Shown: in pieces, positions 1 to 14,575 of the stretch | How the letters are laid out: each line of letters starts with the position of its first letter | Position numbering within the stretch: the stretch's first letter is position 1 | Assembly (NCBI GenBank): GCA_002086835.1 | Contig: MVIG01000022.1 | Location: 1 to 64,000, forward strand | From: Mycolicibacterium porcinum | GTDB lineage: Bacteria; Actinomycetota; Actinomycetes; Mycobacteriales; Mycobacteriaceae | Length of the DNA: 64,000 nt | Direction: 5' to 3' | Translations under genes and position numbers: made by a program | The notes under the pieces: model-generated | Told to the model about the DNA's origin: nothing | Database searches by the model: none | What the model saw: the letters and a program-made list of their open reading frames with translations, nothing else

Positions 1-446
1 ACCCACCACCCCCGCCGCCCTACGGCGGGTACCCCATGCAGCCGGCCGCGCGCGCCCCGGCCAACGGGCTGGGCGTCGCGGCGCTCGTGCTCGCGATCTT
101 CGGCTTGCTGCTCGTCTGGTCGGTGATCGGCGGGCTGATGTTCGGCATCACCGCGGTGATCCTCGGAGTCCTCGCCCGCGGGCGATGCCGGCGAGGTGAG
201 GCCACCAACTCCGGCGTCGCCGTCTCCGGGATCGCGCTCGGCATCATCGCCTGCGTGTTGTCGCTGGTGTTCGTCGGCATCTGGACCTACTTCGGCGCAC
301 GGTGGTTCGACGACGTCGGCGGCCGGGACTATATGAGCTGCCTGCAGCAAGCCGGTGACGACACCGCAGCCCAGCAGCGGTGTGAGCGAGAGTTCGAGCG
401 GCGGGTCGAGGATTCGTTCGGCGTGACGCCGACCCCTACCCGCTGA
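1..446 (+). CDS. DUF4190-like membrane protein, 5' end cut by window
   Basis: The reading frame is open from base 3, and its first codons give a run of prolines (PPPPPPYGGYP), so the true start lies before the window. After this proline-rich cytoplasmic head come two hydrophobic segments at about bases 80-170 and 220-290, with a short basic loop (RGRCRRGE) between them. A polar tail with two cysteines follows. Pro/Tyr/Gly-rich heads with paired membrane helices are typical of actinobacterial DUF4190 proteins, whose function is unknown. It ends 6 bases before the convergent tesB stop. Confidence 0.7.
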   Translation, partial: PPPPPPYGGYPMQPAARAPANGLGVAALVLAIFGLLLVWSVIGGLMFGITAVILGVLARGRCRRGEATNSGVAVSGIALGIIACVLSLVFVGIWTYFGARWFDDVGGRDYMSCLQQAGDDTAAQQRCEREFERRVEDSFGVTPTPTR

Positions 447-452
447 GCCGCA

Positions 453-1355
453 TCACGGCTTGGCGGCGCCCGGGAAGTACTTGACGATGCCCTCTTGCAC
501 CACCGTCGCCAACAGCTGGCCCGATGCGTCGAAGAAGTGCCCGGTGCCCAGCCCCCGGGATTCGGCGGCCACCGGCGAGGTCGTGGAGTACAGCACCCAC
601 TCGTCGAATTTGATCGGCCGGTGGAACCACACCGAGTGATTCATCGTCACCGCGAAGATCCGGTCGAAACCCCACGACAATCCGTGCGTGGTGATGATCG
701 AATCGAGCACCGTGGTGTCCGAGGAGTACACCAGGGCCGCGCCGTGCAGCACCGGATCATCGGGCATCGGACCTTCGGTCTTGAGCCACACCCGGTTGTG
801 GTCGAGCTTGCCGCCCTTGTCCCGCATCACCCAGGCCGGATCGTTGGTGTAGCGCCATTCGATCGGCCGTAAGGCCTCGACGAACAACGGCACCGTCTTC
901 TCGTAGCCTTTCAACAGCTCATCGATCTTGGGCAACGTGTCCGGACGGGGAACCTCGGGCGCGGGCACGCTGTGCTCCAGCCCCCGGCCGGCGTTCATGT
1001 AGGACAGCATCACCGTGGTCAGCAGGTTGCCGTCCTGCATGACATCGACCCGCCGGTTCGCGAACCGCCGTTCGTCACGCAGCCGCACGACATGGAACTC
1101 CAGATCCTTCTCCGGATCGCCACCGGCGATGAAGTGCGCGTTCAACGCGCTCGGAGAAAGTTTGTGCTCCAGCGTGCGGCCACCTGCGACGAACGCCTGA
1201 GCGATCATCTGCCCACCGAAAGTGCGCACCGGGTTCTTGCTCGGATGCGCACCGATGAACAGCTCATCGTCGACGCGGTTCAGATCGAGAACAGCCAGCA
1301 GCTCCTCGAAATCCGGGTGTGTCAAGGAATGCCTTTCGAGATCTTTTGCCGGCAC
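453..1355 (-). CDS. tesB: Acyl-CoA thioesterase II (TesB family)
   Basis: Hydrolyses acyl-CoA to free fatty acid and CoA in the cytoplasm. The 300-residue protein is a double hot-dog TesB, the usual size. The family's Asp/Thr/Gln active site is recognisable in YSSDTTVLDS, TMNHSVWFHRP and VVQEG. The N-terminal hot-dog contains RTFGGQMIAQA. The GTG at 1355 has no strong ribosome site. A TTG at 1325 (protein starting MTHPDFEELL) has AAAGG at good spacing and is a real alternative. It lies 21 bases after pyk on the same strand, as the tesB/pykA pair does in M. tuberculosis. Confidence 0.93.
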   Translation of the reverse strand: MPAKDLERHSLTHPDFEELLAVLDLNRVDDELFIGAHPSKNPVRTFGGQMIAQAFVAGGRTLEHKLSPSALNAHFIAGGDPEKDLEFHVVRLRDERRFANRRVDVMQDGNLLTTVMLSYMNAGRGLEHSVPAPEVPRPDTLPKIDELLKGYEKTVPLFVEALRPIEWRYTNDPAWVMRDKGGKLDHNRVWLKTEGPMPDDPVLHGAALVYSSDTTVLDSIITTHGLSWGFDRIFAVTMNHSVWFHRPIKFDEWVLYSTTSPVAAESRGLGTGHFFDASGQLLATVVQEGIVKYFPGAAKP

Positions 1356-1376
1356 CCCGTGGCTGACGACCTACCG

Positions 1377-2795
1377 CTAGACGTCGTCCTCCCCGATGCG
1401 GTGCACGTGGATCAGATTCGTGGAGCCTACTGTGCCCGGCGGAGCGCCCGCCACGATGACCACCAGCTCACCGCGCTTGTAGCGGCCCAGCTCGAGCAGC
1501 GACTTGTCGACCTGACGGATCATGTCGTCGGTGTTCGACATCTGCGGCACGATGAACGTCTCGGTGCCCCAGGTCAGCGCCAGCTGGCTGCGCACCTCGG
1601 GCAGCGCCGTGAACGCGAGCACCGGCAGCGGGGTGTGCAGCCGGGCCAAACGGCGCACAGTGTCACCGGACTGTGTGAAGGCGACCAGTGCCTTGGCATC
1701 CAGCCGCTCGCCGATGTCGCGGGCCGCATACGAGATCACGCCGCGCTTGGTGCGCGGAGTGTGGGTCAGCGGCGGCACCGTGACCGAGTTGTCCTCGACC
1801 GCCTTGATGATGCGGGCCATCGTCTTGACGGCCTCCAGCGGGTACTTGCCGACGGAGGTCTCGCCGGAGAGCATCACCGCGTCGGCCCCGTCGAGCACAG
1901 CGTTGGCGACGTCGGAGGCCTCAGCCCGGGTGGGCCGGGAGCTTTCGATCATCGACTCCAGCATCTGAGTGGCGACGATGACGGGTTTGGCGTTCTCCCT
2001 TGCCATCTGGATGGCGCGCTTCTGCACGAGCGGCACTTCTTCCAGCGGCAGTTCGACGCCGAGGTCACCGCGCGCCACCATGATCGCGTCGAATGCGAGC
2101 ACGATGGCCTCGAGGTTCTCGACCGCCTCGGGCTTCTCCAGCTTGGCGATCACCGGGACCCGGCGTCCGACCCGGTCCATCACTTCGTGGACCAACTCGA
2201 CGTCGGCGGGTGACCGGACGAACGACAGCGCGACCAGGTCCACGCCCAGCCGCAGCGCGAACTCGAGGTCTTCGATGTCCTTTTCGGACAGCGCCGGGGC
2301 GGTGACGTTCATGCCGGGCAGCGACATGCCCTTGTTGTTGCTGACCGGGCCACCCTCGGTGACCGTGCAGACCACGTCGTTGCCGTCGATCTCATCGACC
2401 TTCAGGCCGACGTTGCCGTCGTCGACGAGAACCCGGTCGCCGGGACGGGCATCCTGGGCCAGCCGCTTGTAGGTGGTCGACACCCGGTCGTGGGTGCCCG
2501 CACATTCATCGACGGTGATGCGTACCGATTCACCGGCCGCCCAGTAAGTCGGCCCCTCGGCGAAGCGGCCCAACCGGATCTTGGGACCCTGCAGGTCGGC
2601 CAGCACGCCCACGGCGCGCCCGGTGGCATCCGATGCTGCCCGGACCCGCTTGTAGGCGGCTTCATGGTCGGTGTAGTCACCGTGGCTGAAGTTCAGCCGT
2701 GCGACATCCATCCCGGCCTCCACGAGGGCCCGCACCGTCTCATCCGTGCTGGTAGCGGGGCCAAGCGTACAAACGATCTTTCCGCGTCTGCTCAC
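1377..2795 (-). CDS. pyk: Pyruvate kinase
   Basis: Converts phosphoenolpyruvate and ADP to pyruvate and ATP, the last step of glycolysis. At 472 residues it is full length and opens with the typical RRGKIVCTLGPATS. The catalytic region VIAKLEKPEAVENLEAI and the metal-binding MVARGDLGVELP are intact, followed by the alpha/beta C-terminal domain. The start is GTG. A TATGCT -10 element ends 8 bases upstream, so the mRNA may be leaderless. It follows gltD by 27 bases but probably has this promoter of its own. Confidence 0.97.
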   Translation of the reverse strand: MSRRGKIVCTLGPATSTDETVRALVEAGMDVARLNFSHGDYTDHEAAYKRVRAASDATGRAVGVLADLQGPKIRLGRFAEGPTYWAAGESVRITVDECAGTHDRVSTTYKRLAQDARPGDRVLVDDGNVGLKVDEIDGNDVVCTVTEGGPVSNNKGMSLPGMNVTAPALSEKDIEDLEFALRLGVDLVALSFVRSPADVELVHEVMDRVGRRVPVIAKLEKPEAVENLEAIVLAFDAIMVARGDLGVELPLEEVPLVQKRAIQMARENAKPVIVATQMLESMIESSRPTRAEASDVANAVLDGADAVMLSGETSVGKYPLEAVKTMARIIKAVEDNSVTVPPLTHTPRTKRGVISYAARDIGERLDAKALVAFTQSGDTVRRLARLHTPLPVLAFTALPEVRSQLALTWGTETFIVPQMSNTDDMIRQVDKSLLELGRYKRGELVVIVAGAPPGTVGSTNLIHVHRIGEDDV

Positions 2796-2803
2796 GTCAT
2801 GTC

Positions 2804-2809
2804 AGCATA
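2804..2809 (-). promoter_or_regulatory. Putative -10 element of pyk (TATGCT)
   Basis: On the minus strand TATGCT fits the mycobacterial TAnnnT pattern and ends 8 bases before the pyk GTG. That spacing places the transcript start at or next to the start codon. No clear -35 is seen. This is inferred from pattern alone. Confidence 0.4.
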
Positions 2810-2822
2810 GTCGTTAATCGAT

Positions 2823-4317
2823 TCAGATGACGGTCAGAGGCAGTGTGCCGGGCCTCACGGGAGACGGTAGATCCGACTCACCCATCAGGTATGCGTCCAC
2901 CGCATGCGCCGCGCTGCGGCCCTCGGCAATCGCCCACACCACCAGCGAGGCGCCCCGGTGCGCGTCACCGCAGACGAACACCCCGGGAGCGTCGGTCTGC
3001 CAGTCCGAACCGCAGGACACGGTGCCGCGCCGGGTCAGCGTGAGGTTCAATCCGTCCAGCAAGGCCATGTGCTCGACACCCTCGAACCCGATCGCCAGCA
3101 GCGCCAGGTCGCAGGGAATCTGCAGTGACTCACCCACCGGCGTGATCTCCCGGCGCCCGTCGGCATCCCGGGTCACCCGGACTTCGGCGATCTCGATGGC
3201 GCGGACATGACCGTTGTCGTCGCCGACGAATCGCTGCACGGCCACCTCGAAGCGCCGGGCACCGCCCTCGGCGTGCGCCGGGGAGGTCCGCAGCACCAGC
3301 GGCCAGGTGGGCCACGGAGAGAGGTCATCATCGCGGGTCTCGGGTGGCTCGGCGTTGTAATCGAGCTGCGTCACCGAGGCGGCTCCCTGGCGATGGGCGG
3401 TGCCCAGACAGTCGGCGCCGGTGTCACCGCCACCGATGATCACCACATGCTTGCCTGCCGCCGAGATCGGCGTGGACGAGTCACCCTCGCATTCCCGGTT
3501 GGCCGGCACCAGATGCTCCATGGCCAGGTGCACACCGTCGAGTTCGCGGCCGGGCACGTCATTGTCTCGGCCCCGCAGCGCACCGACGGCCAGCACCACC
3601 GCCTGATGGCGCTGCCGCAGCTGCTCGACGGTCAGATCCACACCGACCTCGCATTCGGTGACGAATCGCGTGCCCTCGGCCCGCATCTGGGCCAGGCGCT
3701 GATTGAGCACCGACTTCTCGAGCTTGTACTCGGGGATGCCGTAGCGCAGCAATCCGCCCACCCGGTCGTCGCGCTCGTAGACGGTGACCTCATGACCGGC
3801 GCGGGTGAGTTGTTGCGCGGCAGCCAAACCCGCCGGCCCAGAACCGACGACCGCGACGCTCTTACCCGTCGAGATCGCTGCCGGCTGAGGTTCGACGGTG
3901 CCGTTCAGCCAGGCGTGATCGGCGATCGTCTGCTCGATCCTCTTGATCGTGACGCTGCCGCCGGTCTGCTCCTCGGAGATCGACAGCACGCAGGCCGACT
4001 CGCACGGCGCCGGGCACAACCGCCCGGTGAACTCCGGGAAGTTGTTCGTGGCGTGCAGGCGGTCACTGGCGGCATCCCAGCGGCCACGCCGCACCAGGTC
4101 ATTCCATTCCGGGATCAGGTTGCCCAACGGGCAGCCCGCTTTACCGGAGTGGCAGAACGGAATCCCGCAATCCATGCAGCGACGTGCCTGCTGTGACACC
4201 TCGCCGGCCCGCTCGTTGGGATCCTCGCGCTCGTACACCTCGCGCCAGTCCCCCACCCGCTCCTCGACGGGCCGCTTGGCGGCCTCGATCTTGGGCACTC
4301 GAAGAAATCCGGTCGGA

Positions 4318-4325
<8 letters not shown>
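2823..4325 (-). CDS. gltD: Glutamate synthase, small subunit
   Basis: The beta subunit of NADPH-glutamate synthase passes electrons from NADPH through FAD and iron-sulfur centres to GltB. The N-terminal cysteine clusters CMDCGIPFC and [10 protein letters not shown] are present. The FAD site [15 protein letters not shown] and the NADPH site [13 protein letters not shown] follow. I chose the GTG at 4325, protein start [11 protein letters not shown], because GGAGG lies just upstream and it overlaps the gltB stop by 8 bases, as expected for coupled subunits. This gives 500 residues. The open frame continues upstream inside gltB but is not translated sense there. Confidence 0.96.
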
Positions 4326-8886
<4,561 letters not shown>

Positions 8887-8948
8887 TTGATCGCACCTCC
8901 GCAAGTCCGGAACATCCTGGTCCCGGGACTGCACCGGCCCGAATTTTC

Positions 8949-8954
8949 AGTGTA
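8949..8954 (-). promoter_or_regulatory. Putative -10 element of gltB (TACACT)
   Basis: TACACT on the minus strand, in the context CTGATACACTGAAA, matches the mycobacterial -10 consensus in the 85-base gap upstream of gltB. It would give a leader of about 55 bases carrying the GGAGGTG ribosome site. No convincing -35 is visible. Confidence 0.4.
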
Positions 8955-8971
8955 TCAGCGCAGGTGGGCCA

Positions 8972-9385
8972 CTACTGAGCGGTTAATGTCGGGACCAGCG
9001 GAAACCCCGGTAGGTTCCGCACCACGGTCCAGACCACCAACGCCGCGACCATCGTCACGACCGCCGAGATCGGGAACAGCGTCTTACCGAGCCGCCACCG
9101 CACCAGCATCCACACCACCAGCGCGGGCAGGCCGACCAGGGCAAATACGTTGTCGACGATCGCCGCGCCCACGTCGCCGTGAAGCAGATCGTGGGTCATC
9201 CGCAGACCGCCACACGCCGGGCAGTTCCAGCCGGTGAGGGCTTTGAACGGGCACCCAGGGAACAGGAACCCCGGCCGGTGCGGGTCGGCCAATCCGGTGT
9301 AGGCCAGGGCACCGACGGTGAGCCCACCGGCAGCCACCAGCGAGAGCCGACCCGCCGTCGTGGCGGCAGGGCCGCTACGTTCCAT
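8972..9385 (-). CDS. DUF2752 membrane protein
   Basis: A 137-residue protein with about three hydrophobic helices. The hallmark of DUF2752 is visible: PGCPFKALTGWNCPACGGLR, with a Cys-x2-Cys pair near the membrane, followed by a histidine (THDLLHGD). Function is unknown. The equivalent M. tuberculosis gene sits in the same place between pykA and lgt. It overlaps the upstream TM2 gene by 11 bases and is probably cotranscribed with it. Confidence 0.88.
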   Translation of the reverse strand: MERSGPAATTAGRLSLVAAGGLTVGALAYTGLADPHRPGFLFPGCPFKALTGWNCPACGGLRMTHDLLHGDVGAAIVDNVFALVGLPALVVWMLVRWRLGKTLFPISAVVTMVAALVVWTVVRNLPGFPLVPTLTAQ

Positions 9386-9773
9386 CGCGCAGCGGACGCC
9401 CGTAGGGGTCGCGGACCTTGTCCGTGAGGATCAGGATGGCGTCGATGATCCCCCAGATGATGGCGCCGATGCCGCAGGTGACCAGGCCGACGATCAGCTG
9501 GGCCACACCCAGCCCGGTCTGGCCGAGGTAGATGCGACCGATCCCGACCAAACCGAACAGCCCGATCAACTGCAGCAGACCGGCGACCACCTTGGACTTG
9601 TCGGAGAACGGTTCCCCGGTGATCGGATGGCGGCCGTAGGGCGCGCTCGGATCTCCGTACGGCGGCGGATACGGCGCGTAACCGGGCGGTGGCGGCGGAT
9701 AGCCCGCAGGCGGTGGGAAGCCGGCCGGCGGCGGGCCGTTCAACGGGTCTGGGGACTGAGACGGATCAGTCAT
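9375..9773 (-). CDS. TM2-domain membrane protein with proline-rich head
   Basis: The first 50 residues or so are rich in Pro, Tyr and Gly (PPPPPGYAPYPPPYG). A TM2 domain follows: a helix with GLLQLIGLFGLVGIGRIYLGQTG, a turn, then a second helix ending in the DAILILT motif. At 132 residues it fits this family, whose molecular role is not established. The start is ATG at 9773, 27 bases after lgt on the same strand. Confidence 0.88.
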   Translation of the reverse strand: MTDPSQSPDPLNGPPPAGFPPPAGYPPPPPGYAPYPPPYGDPSAPYGRHPITGEPFSDKSKVVAGLLQLIGLFGLVGIGRIYLGQTGLGVAQLIVGLVTCGIGAIIWGIIDAILILTDKVRDPYGRPLRDGT

Positions 9774-9800
9774 ACAGCCAGGATGCCAGACCGCGAGTGG

Positions 9801-12491
9801 TTAGCGGTTCCGACGGAACCAGCGCCGCACCCGGCCGCCCTGCTTCGTCGGTTCGGGTTGCTCGGTGACCACCGGTGATTCGGCCTTGGTCTCGTCAACA
9901 GGCTTCATGTCGCCGTCGGTGTCACCGGCGGCTTCGGCATCGTCGGCGTCGGATTCATCCGCTGCATCATCGGTTTCCGCTTCGTCAGCATCGGGCGCGT
10001 CCACCCCTTCTGCGGCTTCTTCGTCGACCTCGGTCTCGGGCTCAGCGTCGTCGTCTACCAGTGCTTCAGCCTCATCGGCGCTGTCTTCGACGTCGGTGGG
10101 CTCGACCTCGGTATCGATCGAGTCGTCGTCGCCTTCGTCCTCTGACCCGGCCTCAACCTCATCGACCGGCTGTTCCGCCTCTTCGGATTTGGCGTCCTCA
10201 GTCTCGGGCTCGTCGGTCGATTCTTCGGCCGCGGCTGTGTCCGCTGCCTCGTCGGAGTCGTCGGTCGTCTCGTCTTCGGCGTCCGCGGCTGCTTCGTCGA
10301 CCTCGGTATCGATCGAGTCGTCGTCGCCTTCGTCCTCTGACCCGGCCTCAACCTCATCGACCGGCTGTTCCGCCTCTTCGGATTTGGCGTCCTCAGTCTC
10401 GGGCTCGTCGGTCGATTCTTCGGCCGCGGCTGTGTCCGCTGCCTCGTCGGAGTCGTCGGTCGTCTCGTCTTCGGCGTCCGCGGCTGCTTCGTCGACCTCG
10501 GTCTCAGCCTCAGCCTCTCTGCCGTCTTCTACGGACTCTGCGGGCTCCTCATCGGCCACGTCCGTGGCTTCAGCAGCCCGGGTCGACTCATCGTCGCCTT
10601 CGGTTTCAGCCTCGGCCTGCGCGCCGGTCTCGGAGGGCTCCGGTTCAGACTCTTCGTCCTCGTCCTCTCCGGCAACCGCTGCGACAGATTCGGCGTCCTC
10701 GACTTCGGTTTCGGCCGCGGTGTCGTCGGCCAGTTCCTTGGCGGCGACGTCATCCGCTGCCTCATCGGAGACGGCGGCTGCTTCGTCTACCTCAGCCTCA
10801 AGCTCGGCCTCGGTGCCGTCTTCGACGGACTCCGCTGCGGGCTCCTCATCGGCCACGTCCGTAGCTTCAGCAGCCTCGGTCGACTCATCGTCGCCTTCGG
10901 TTTCAGCCTCGGCCTCCGCAACGGCCTCCTCGGTGACTTCGGCCTCGGTCTCGGAAGGCTCCGGTTCAGACTCTTCGTCGCCTTCGTCGTCGGCTACCGC
11001 CGCGACAGATTCAGCGTCCTCGCCCTCGGTTTCGTCCTCGTCGACCGACTCTTCGGTGACGTCGGACTCGGTTTCCTCGGCCGCGGGCTCGTCCGCCGGT
11101 TCTTCGGCGGCGGGTGTGTCCGCTGCCTCATCGGAGTCATCGGCTGCTTCATCGACCTCAGCCTCAAGGTCGCCCTCGGTGCCGTCTTCGACCGACTCTG
11201 CTGCGGGTTCCTCGTCGGCCACGTCCGTAGCTTCGGCAGCATCGGTCGACTCATCGTCGCCTTCGGTTTCAGCCTCGTCCTCGTCGACCAACTCTTCCGT
11301 GAGGTCGGACTCGGCCTCTACTGCCTCGGCATCGGGTTCCTCGTCGGCTACATCCTCAGCTTCAGCCTCGGCGTCCTCGACCTCGGTTTCAGCCTCGTCC
11401 TCAGGCCCGTCCTCGTCTTCGGGCTCCTTGGCGATCGCCTTCAGTTCGATCGCCGCGGCCGCCTCGGCGCCGTCGTCCTCACTGGCGCCGACCTCGTCCG
11501 GATGCATGTGGTCGGCATCCTCGTCATCGTCCTGCCCGGCCGCTGCCGCGGCCGCAACAACACCGGTGGTCGCCGCCGCGGCGACGAGCTCCTTGCCGAG
11601 CTCGTCGGCCGTCGACTCGTCCTCGTCGGTCTTGCCCGCCAAGGTCGCCGGGTCTTCCCGTCCCTTGGTCGCCAGCATGATGTAGACGACGGCGCCGATG
11701 AATACGAACGTCGAGGTGAAGGTGTTGACGCGGATACCGGCGAATTCGGTCGCCGGGTCGCTGCGCATCAATTCGACCAGGAAGCGGCCCGCGCAATAGC
11801 CGGCCACGTAAAGCGCGAACAGCCGGCCGTGGCCGAGCTTGAACCTCCGGTCGGCCCAGATCAGTAGCGCGAAAACCAGTAGGTTCCACAGCAATTCATA
11901 GAGGAAGGTGGGATGGACCACCCGCTCGACCTCACCCGTCGAGATGCCGTTGAGTTGGTCCGGCTGTCCGAGGGAGTTGACGCGCTTGTAGATCTCCAGG
12001 CCCCACGGCAGCGTGGTGTCGCCGCCGTAGAGCTCTTGGTTGAAGTAGTTTCCGAGCCGGCCGATGGCCTGGGCCAGAATGATTCCGGGTGCGATCGCGT
12101 CGCCGAAAGCCGGCAGCGGTATTCCCCGCGAGCGGCAGCCGATCCAGGCTCCGACGCCGCCGAGTGCGACGGCGCCCCAGATGCCGAGGCCGCCCTGCCA
12201 GACCTGAAAGGCTGCACCGAGCCCCTTGCCGCCCGGCCCGAAATAGGTGGGCCAGTCCGTCATGACGTGGTAGAGCCGGCCGCCCACGAGGCCGAAAGGC
12301 ACGGCCCACAAAGCGATGTCATAGATGACGCCGGCCTGTCCGCCTCGCGCCTGCCAGCGCCGGTCGCCGATGACCAGTGCCGCGATGATGCCCACGATGA
12401 TGCAGAGCGCATACGCGCGGATCGGCACCGGCCCCAGATGCCAGACGCCCTGTGACGGGCTGGGCAAATACGCGAGCACGGTAGTGGTCAA
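9801..12491 (-). CDS. lgt: Prolipoprotein diacylglyceryl transferase with giant acidic tail
   Basis: Transfers diacylglycerol from phosphatidylglycerol to the lipobox cysteine of prolipoproteins, in the plasma membrane. Residues 1 to about 280 form the multi-helix core with the family signature GRLGNYFNQELYGG (144-157) and GRFLVELMRSDPATEF. Residues from about 282 to 896 are almost wholly Asp, Glu, Ala, Ser, Thr and Val, then end in a basic tip (GGRVRRWFRRNR). The usual bacterial enzyme is near 280 residues, and M. tuberculosis Lgt also has a tail, but a much shorter one. The start appears to be TTG overlapping the trpA stop by 4 bases, with AGAGGA upstream. A GTG four codons later is possible. 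Confidence 0.93.
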   Translation of the reverse strand: MTTTVLAYLPSPSQGVWHLGPVPIRAYALCIIVGIIAALVIGDRRWQARGGQAGVIYDIALWAVPFGLVGGRLYHVMTDWPTYFGPGGKGLGAAFQVWQGGLGIWGAVALGGVGAWIGCRSRGIPLPAFGDAIAPGIILAQAIGRLGNYFNQELYGGDTTLPWGLEIYKRVNSLGQPDQLNGISTGEVERVVHPTFLYELLWNLLVFALLIWADRRFKLGHGRLFALYVAGYCAGRFLVELMRSDPATEFAGIRVNTFTSTFVFIGAVVYIMLATKGREDPATLAGKTDEDESTADELGKELVAAAATTGVVAAAAAAGQDDDEDADHMHPDEVGASEDDGAEAAAAIELKAIAKEPEDEDGPEDEAETEVEDAEAEAEDVADEEPDAEAVEAESDLTEELVDEDEAETEGDDESTDAAEATDVADEEPAAESVEDGTEGDLEAEVDEAADDSDEAADTPAAEEPADEPAAEETESDVTEESVDEDETEGEDAESVAAVADDEGDEESEPEPSETEAEVTEEAVAEAEAETEGDDESTEAAEATDVADEEPAAESVEDGTEAELEAEVDEAAAVSDEAADDVAAKELADDTAAETEVEDAESVAAVAGEDEDEESEPEPSETGAQAEAETEGDDESTRAAEATDVADEEPAESVEDGREAEAETEVDEAAADAEDETTDDSDEAADTAAAEESTDEPETEDAKSEEAEQPVDEVEAGSEDEGDDDSIDTEVDEAAADAEDETTDDSDEAADTAAAEESTDEPETEDAKSEEAEQPVDEVEAGSEDEGDDDSIDTEVEPTDVEDSADEAEALVDDDAEPETEVDEEAAEGVDAPDADEAETDDAADESDADDAEAAGDTDGDMKPVDETKAESPVVTEQPEPTKQGGRVRRWFRRNR
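10104..10493 (-). repeat. Perfect 195-bp tandem duplication inside lgt tail
   Basis: Bases 10104-10298 and 10299-10493 are identical by direct comparison, giving two identical 65-residue acidic blocks in frame. Looser copies of another block are spread over 10580-11300. For example, CGACTCATCGTCGCCTTCGG recurs at 10584, 10881 and 11247. The repeat preserves the frame. Complete identity suggests a recent slippage or recombination event. Confidence 0.95.
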
Positions 12492-13272
12492 GCTGAAATC
12501 CTCTGCCTAACGCCGTTGGCCAGTTCTTCGGTGAGGCGACGCACCGCGTCCAACCCCTCACCCAGGGCCGACACCAGGGCCGACCCGACGATGACTCCGT
12601 CTGCGTACGCGCCGATCTCGGCGGCCTGTGCACCTGAGCGCACGCCCAAGCCCACCCCGACGGGGATATCGGAGACGTCCTTGACGCGGCGCACCAACTC
12701 CGGCGCCGCGTTCGACACCACATCGCGCGCCCCGGTGACACCCATCGTCGACGCGGCGTAGACGAAACCGCGTGAGGCGTTCACCGTCGCCGCGAGCCGC
12801 TCCGGCGTCGAGGACGGGGCGACCAGGAAGATCCGGTCCAGATTGTGTTCCTCGGATGCGGCGATCCAGTCGACGGCTTCCTCGGGGATCAGGTCCGGGG
12901 TGATCAGACCGTAGCCGCCGGCGGAGGCCAGGTCGCGGGCGAATGTGTCAACGCCCTTGCGCAGCACCGGGTTCCAGTAGGTCATCACCACCGCGCGACC
13001 GCCGGCGTTGCTGATCGCCTCGACCGCGGCCAGGGTGTCGCGCACCCGCACACCGCCGGCGAGTGCTGCCTCGGTGGCAGCCGCGATCGTCGGTCCGTCC
13101 ATTCCAGGATCCGAGTACGGCACCCCGACTTCCACGAGGTCGCAACCGGATTCGACCATCGCCGTCATCGCCGCGATAGAGGTCTGCACGTCGGGGAACC
13201 CAGTGGGCAGGTAGCCGATGAGTGCAGCACGGCCCTCGGCGCGGCAGCCGTCGAACAACTCCGCCAGCCGGC

Positions 13273-13276
<4 letters not shown>
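12488..13276 (-). CDS. trpA: Tryptophan synthase, alpha subunit
   Basis: Cleaves indole-3-glycerol phosphate to indole and glyceraldehyde 3-phosphate, and passes the indole to TrpB. The 262-residue TIM barrel shows the catalytic region [19 protein letters not shown] (Glu and Asp) and the phosphate-binding [13 protein letters not shown] chose the ATG at 13276 ([12 protein letters not shown]), which overlaps the trpB stop as ATGA. Longer readings enter trpB in the wrong frame. It overlaps the lgt start downstream. Confidence 0.97.
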
Positions 13277-14538
<1,262 letters not shown>

Positions 14539-14575
14539 CAAAGTGTCTTTTCGTGCAAGCGGCTCATTGACTGGT

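Noticed and set aside
972-2213. A 413-codon plus-strand open frame
   Set aside because: Antisense to tesB and pyk; a high-GC artefact with no recognisable fold.
3207-4196. A 329-codon plus-strand open frame
   Set aside because: Fully antisense to gltD, whose motifs are clear; its His/Gly/Arg-rich product has no domain.
9900-11450. Possible CRISPR array or satellite suggested by repeats
   Set aside because: Units differ in size, are in frame with lgt and lack regular spacers, so they are coding repeats.
9865-11685. A 606-codon serine/alanine-rich open frame on the plus strand
   Set aside because: It lies exactly antisense to the acidic lgt tail. GAC/GAG/GCC-rich code read backwards gives Ser and Val, and the lgt frame carries the recognisable enzyme.
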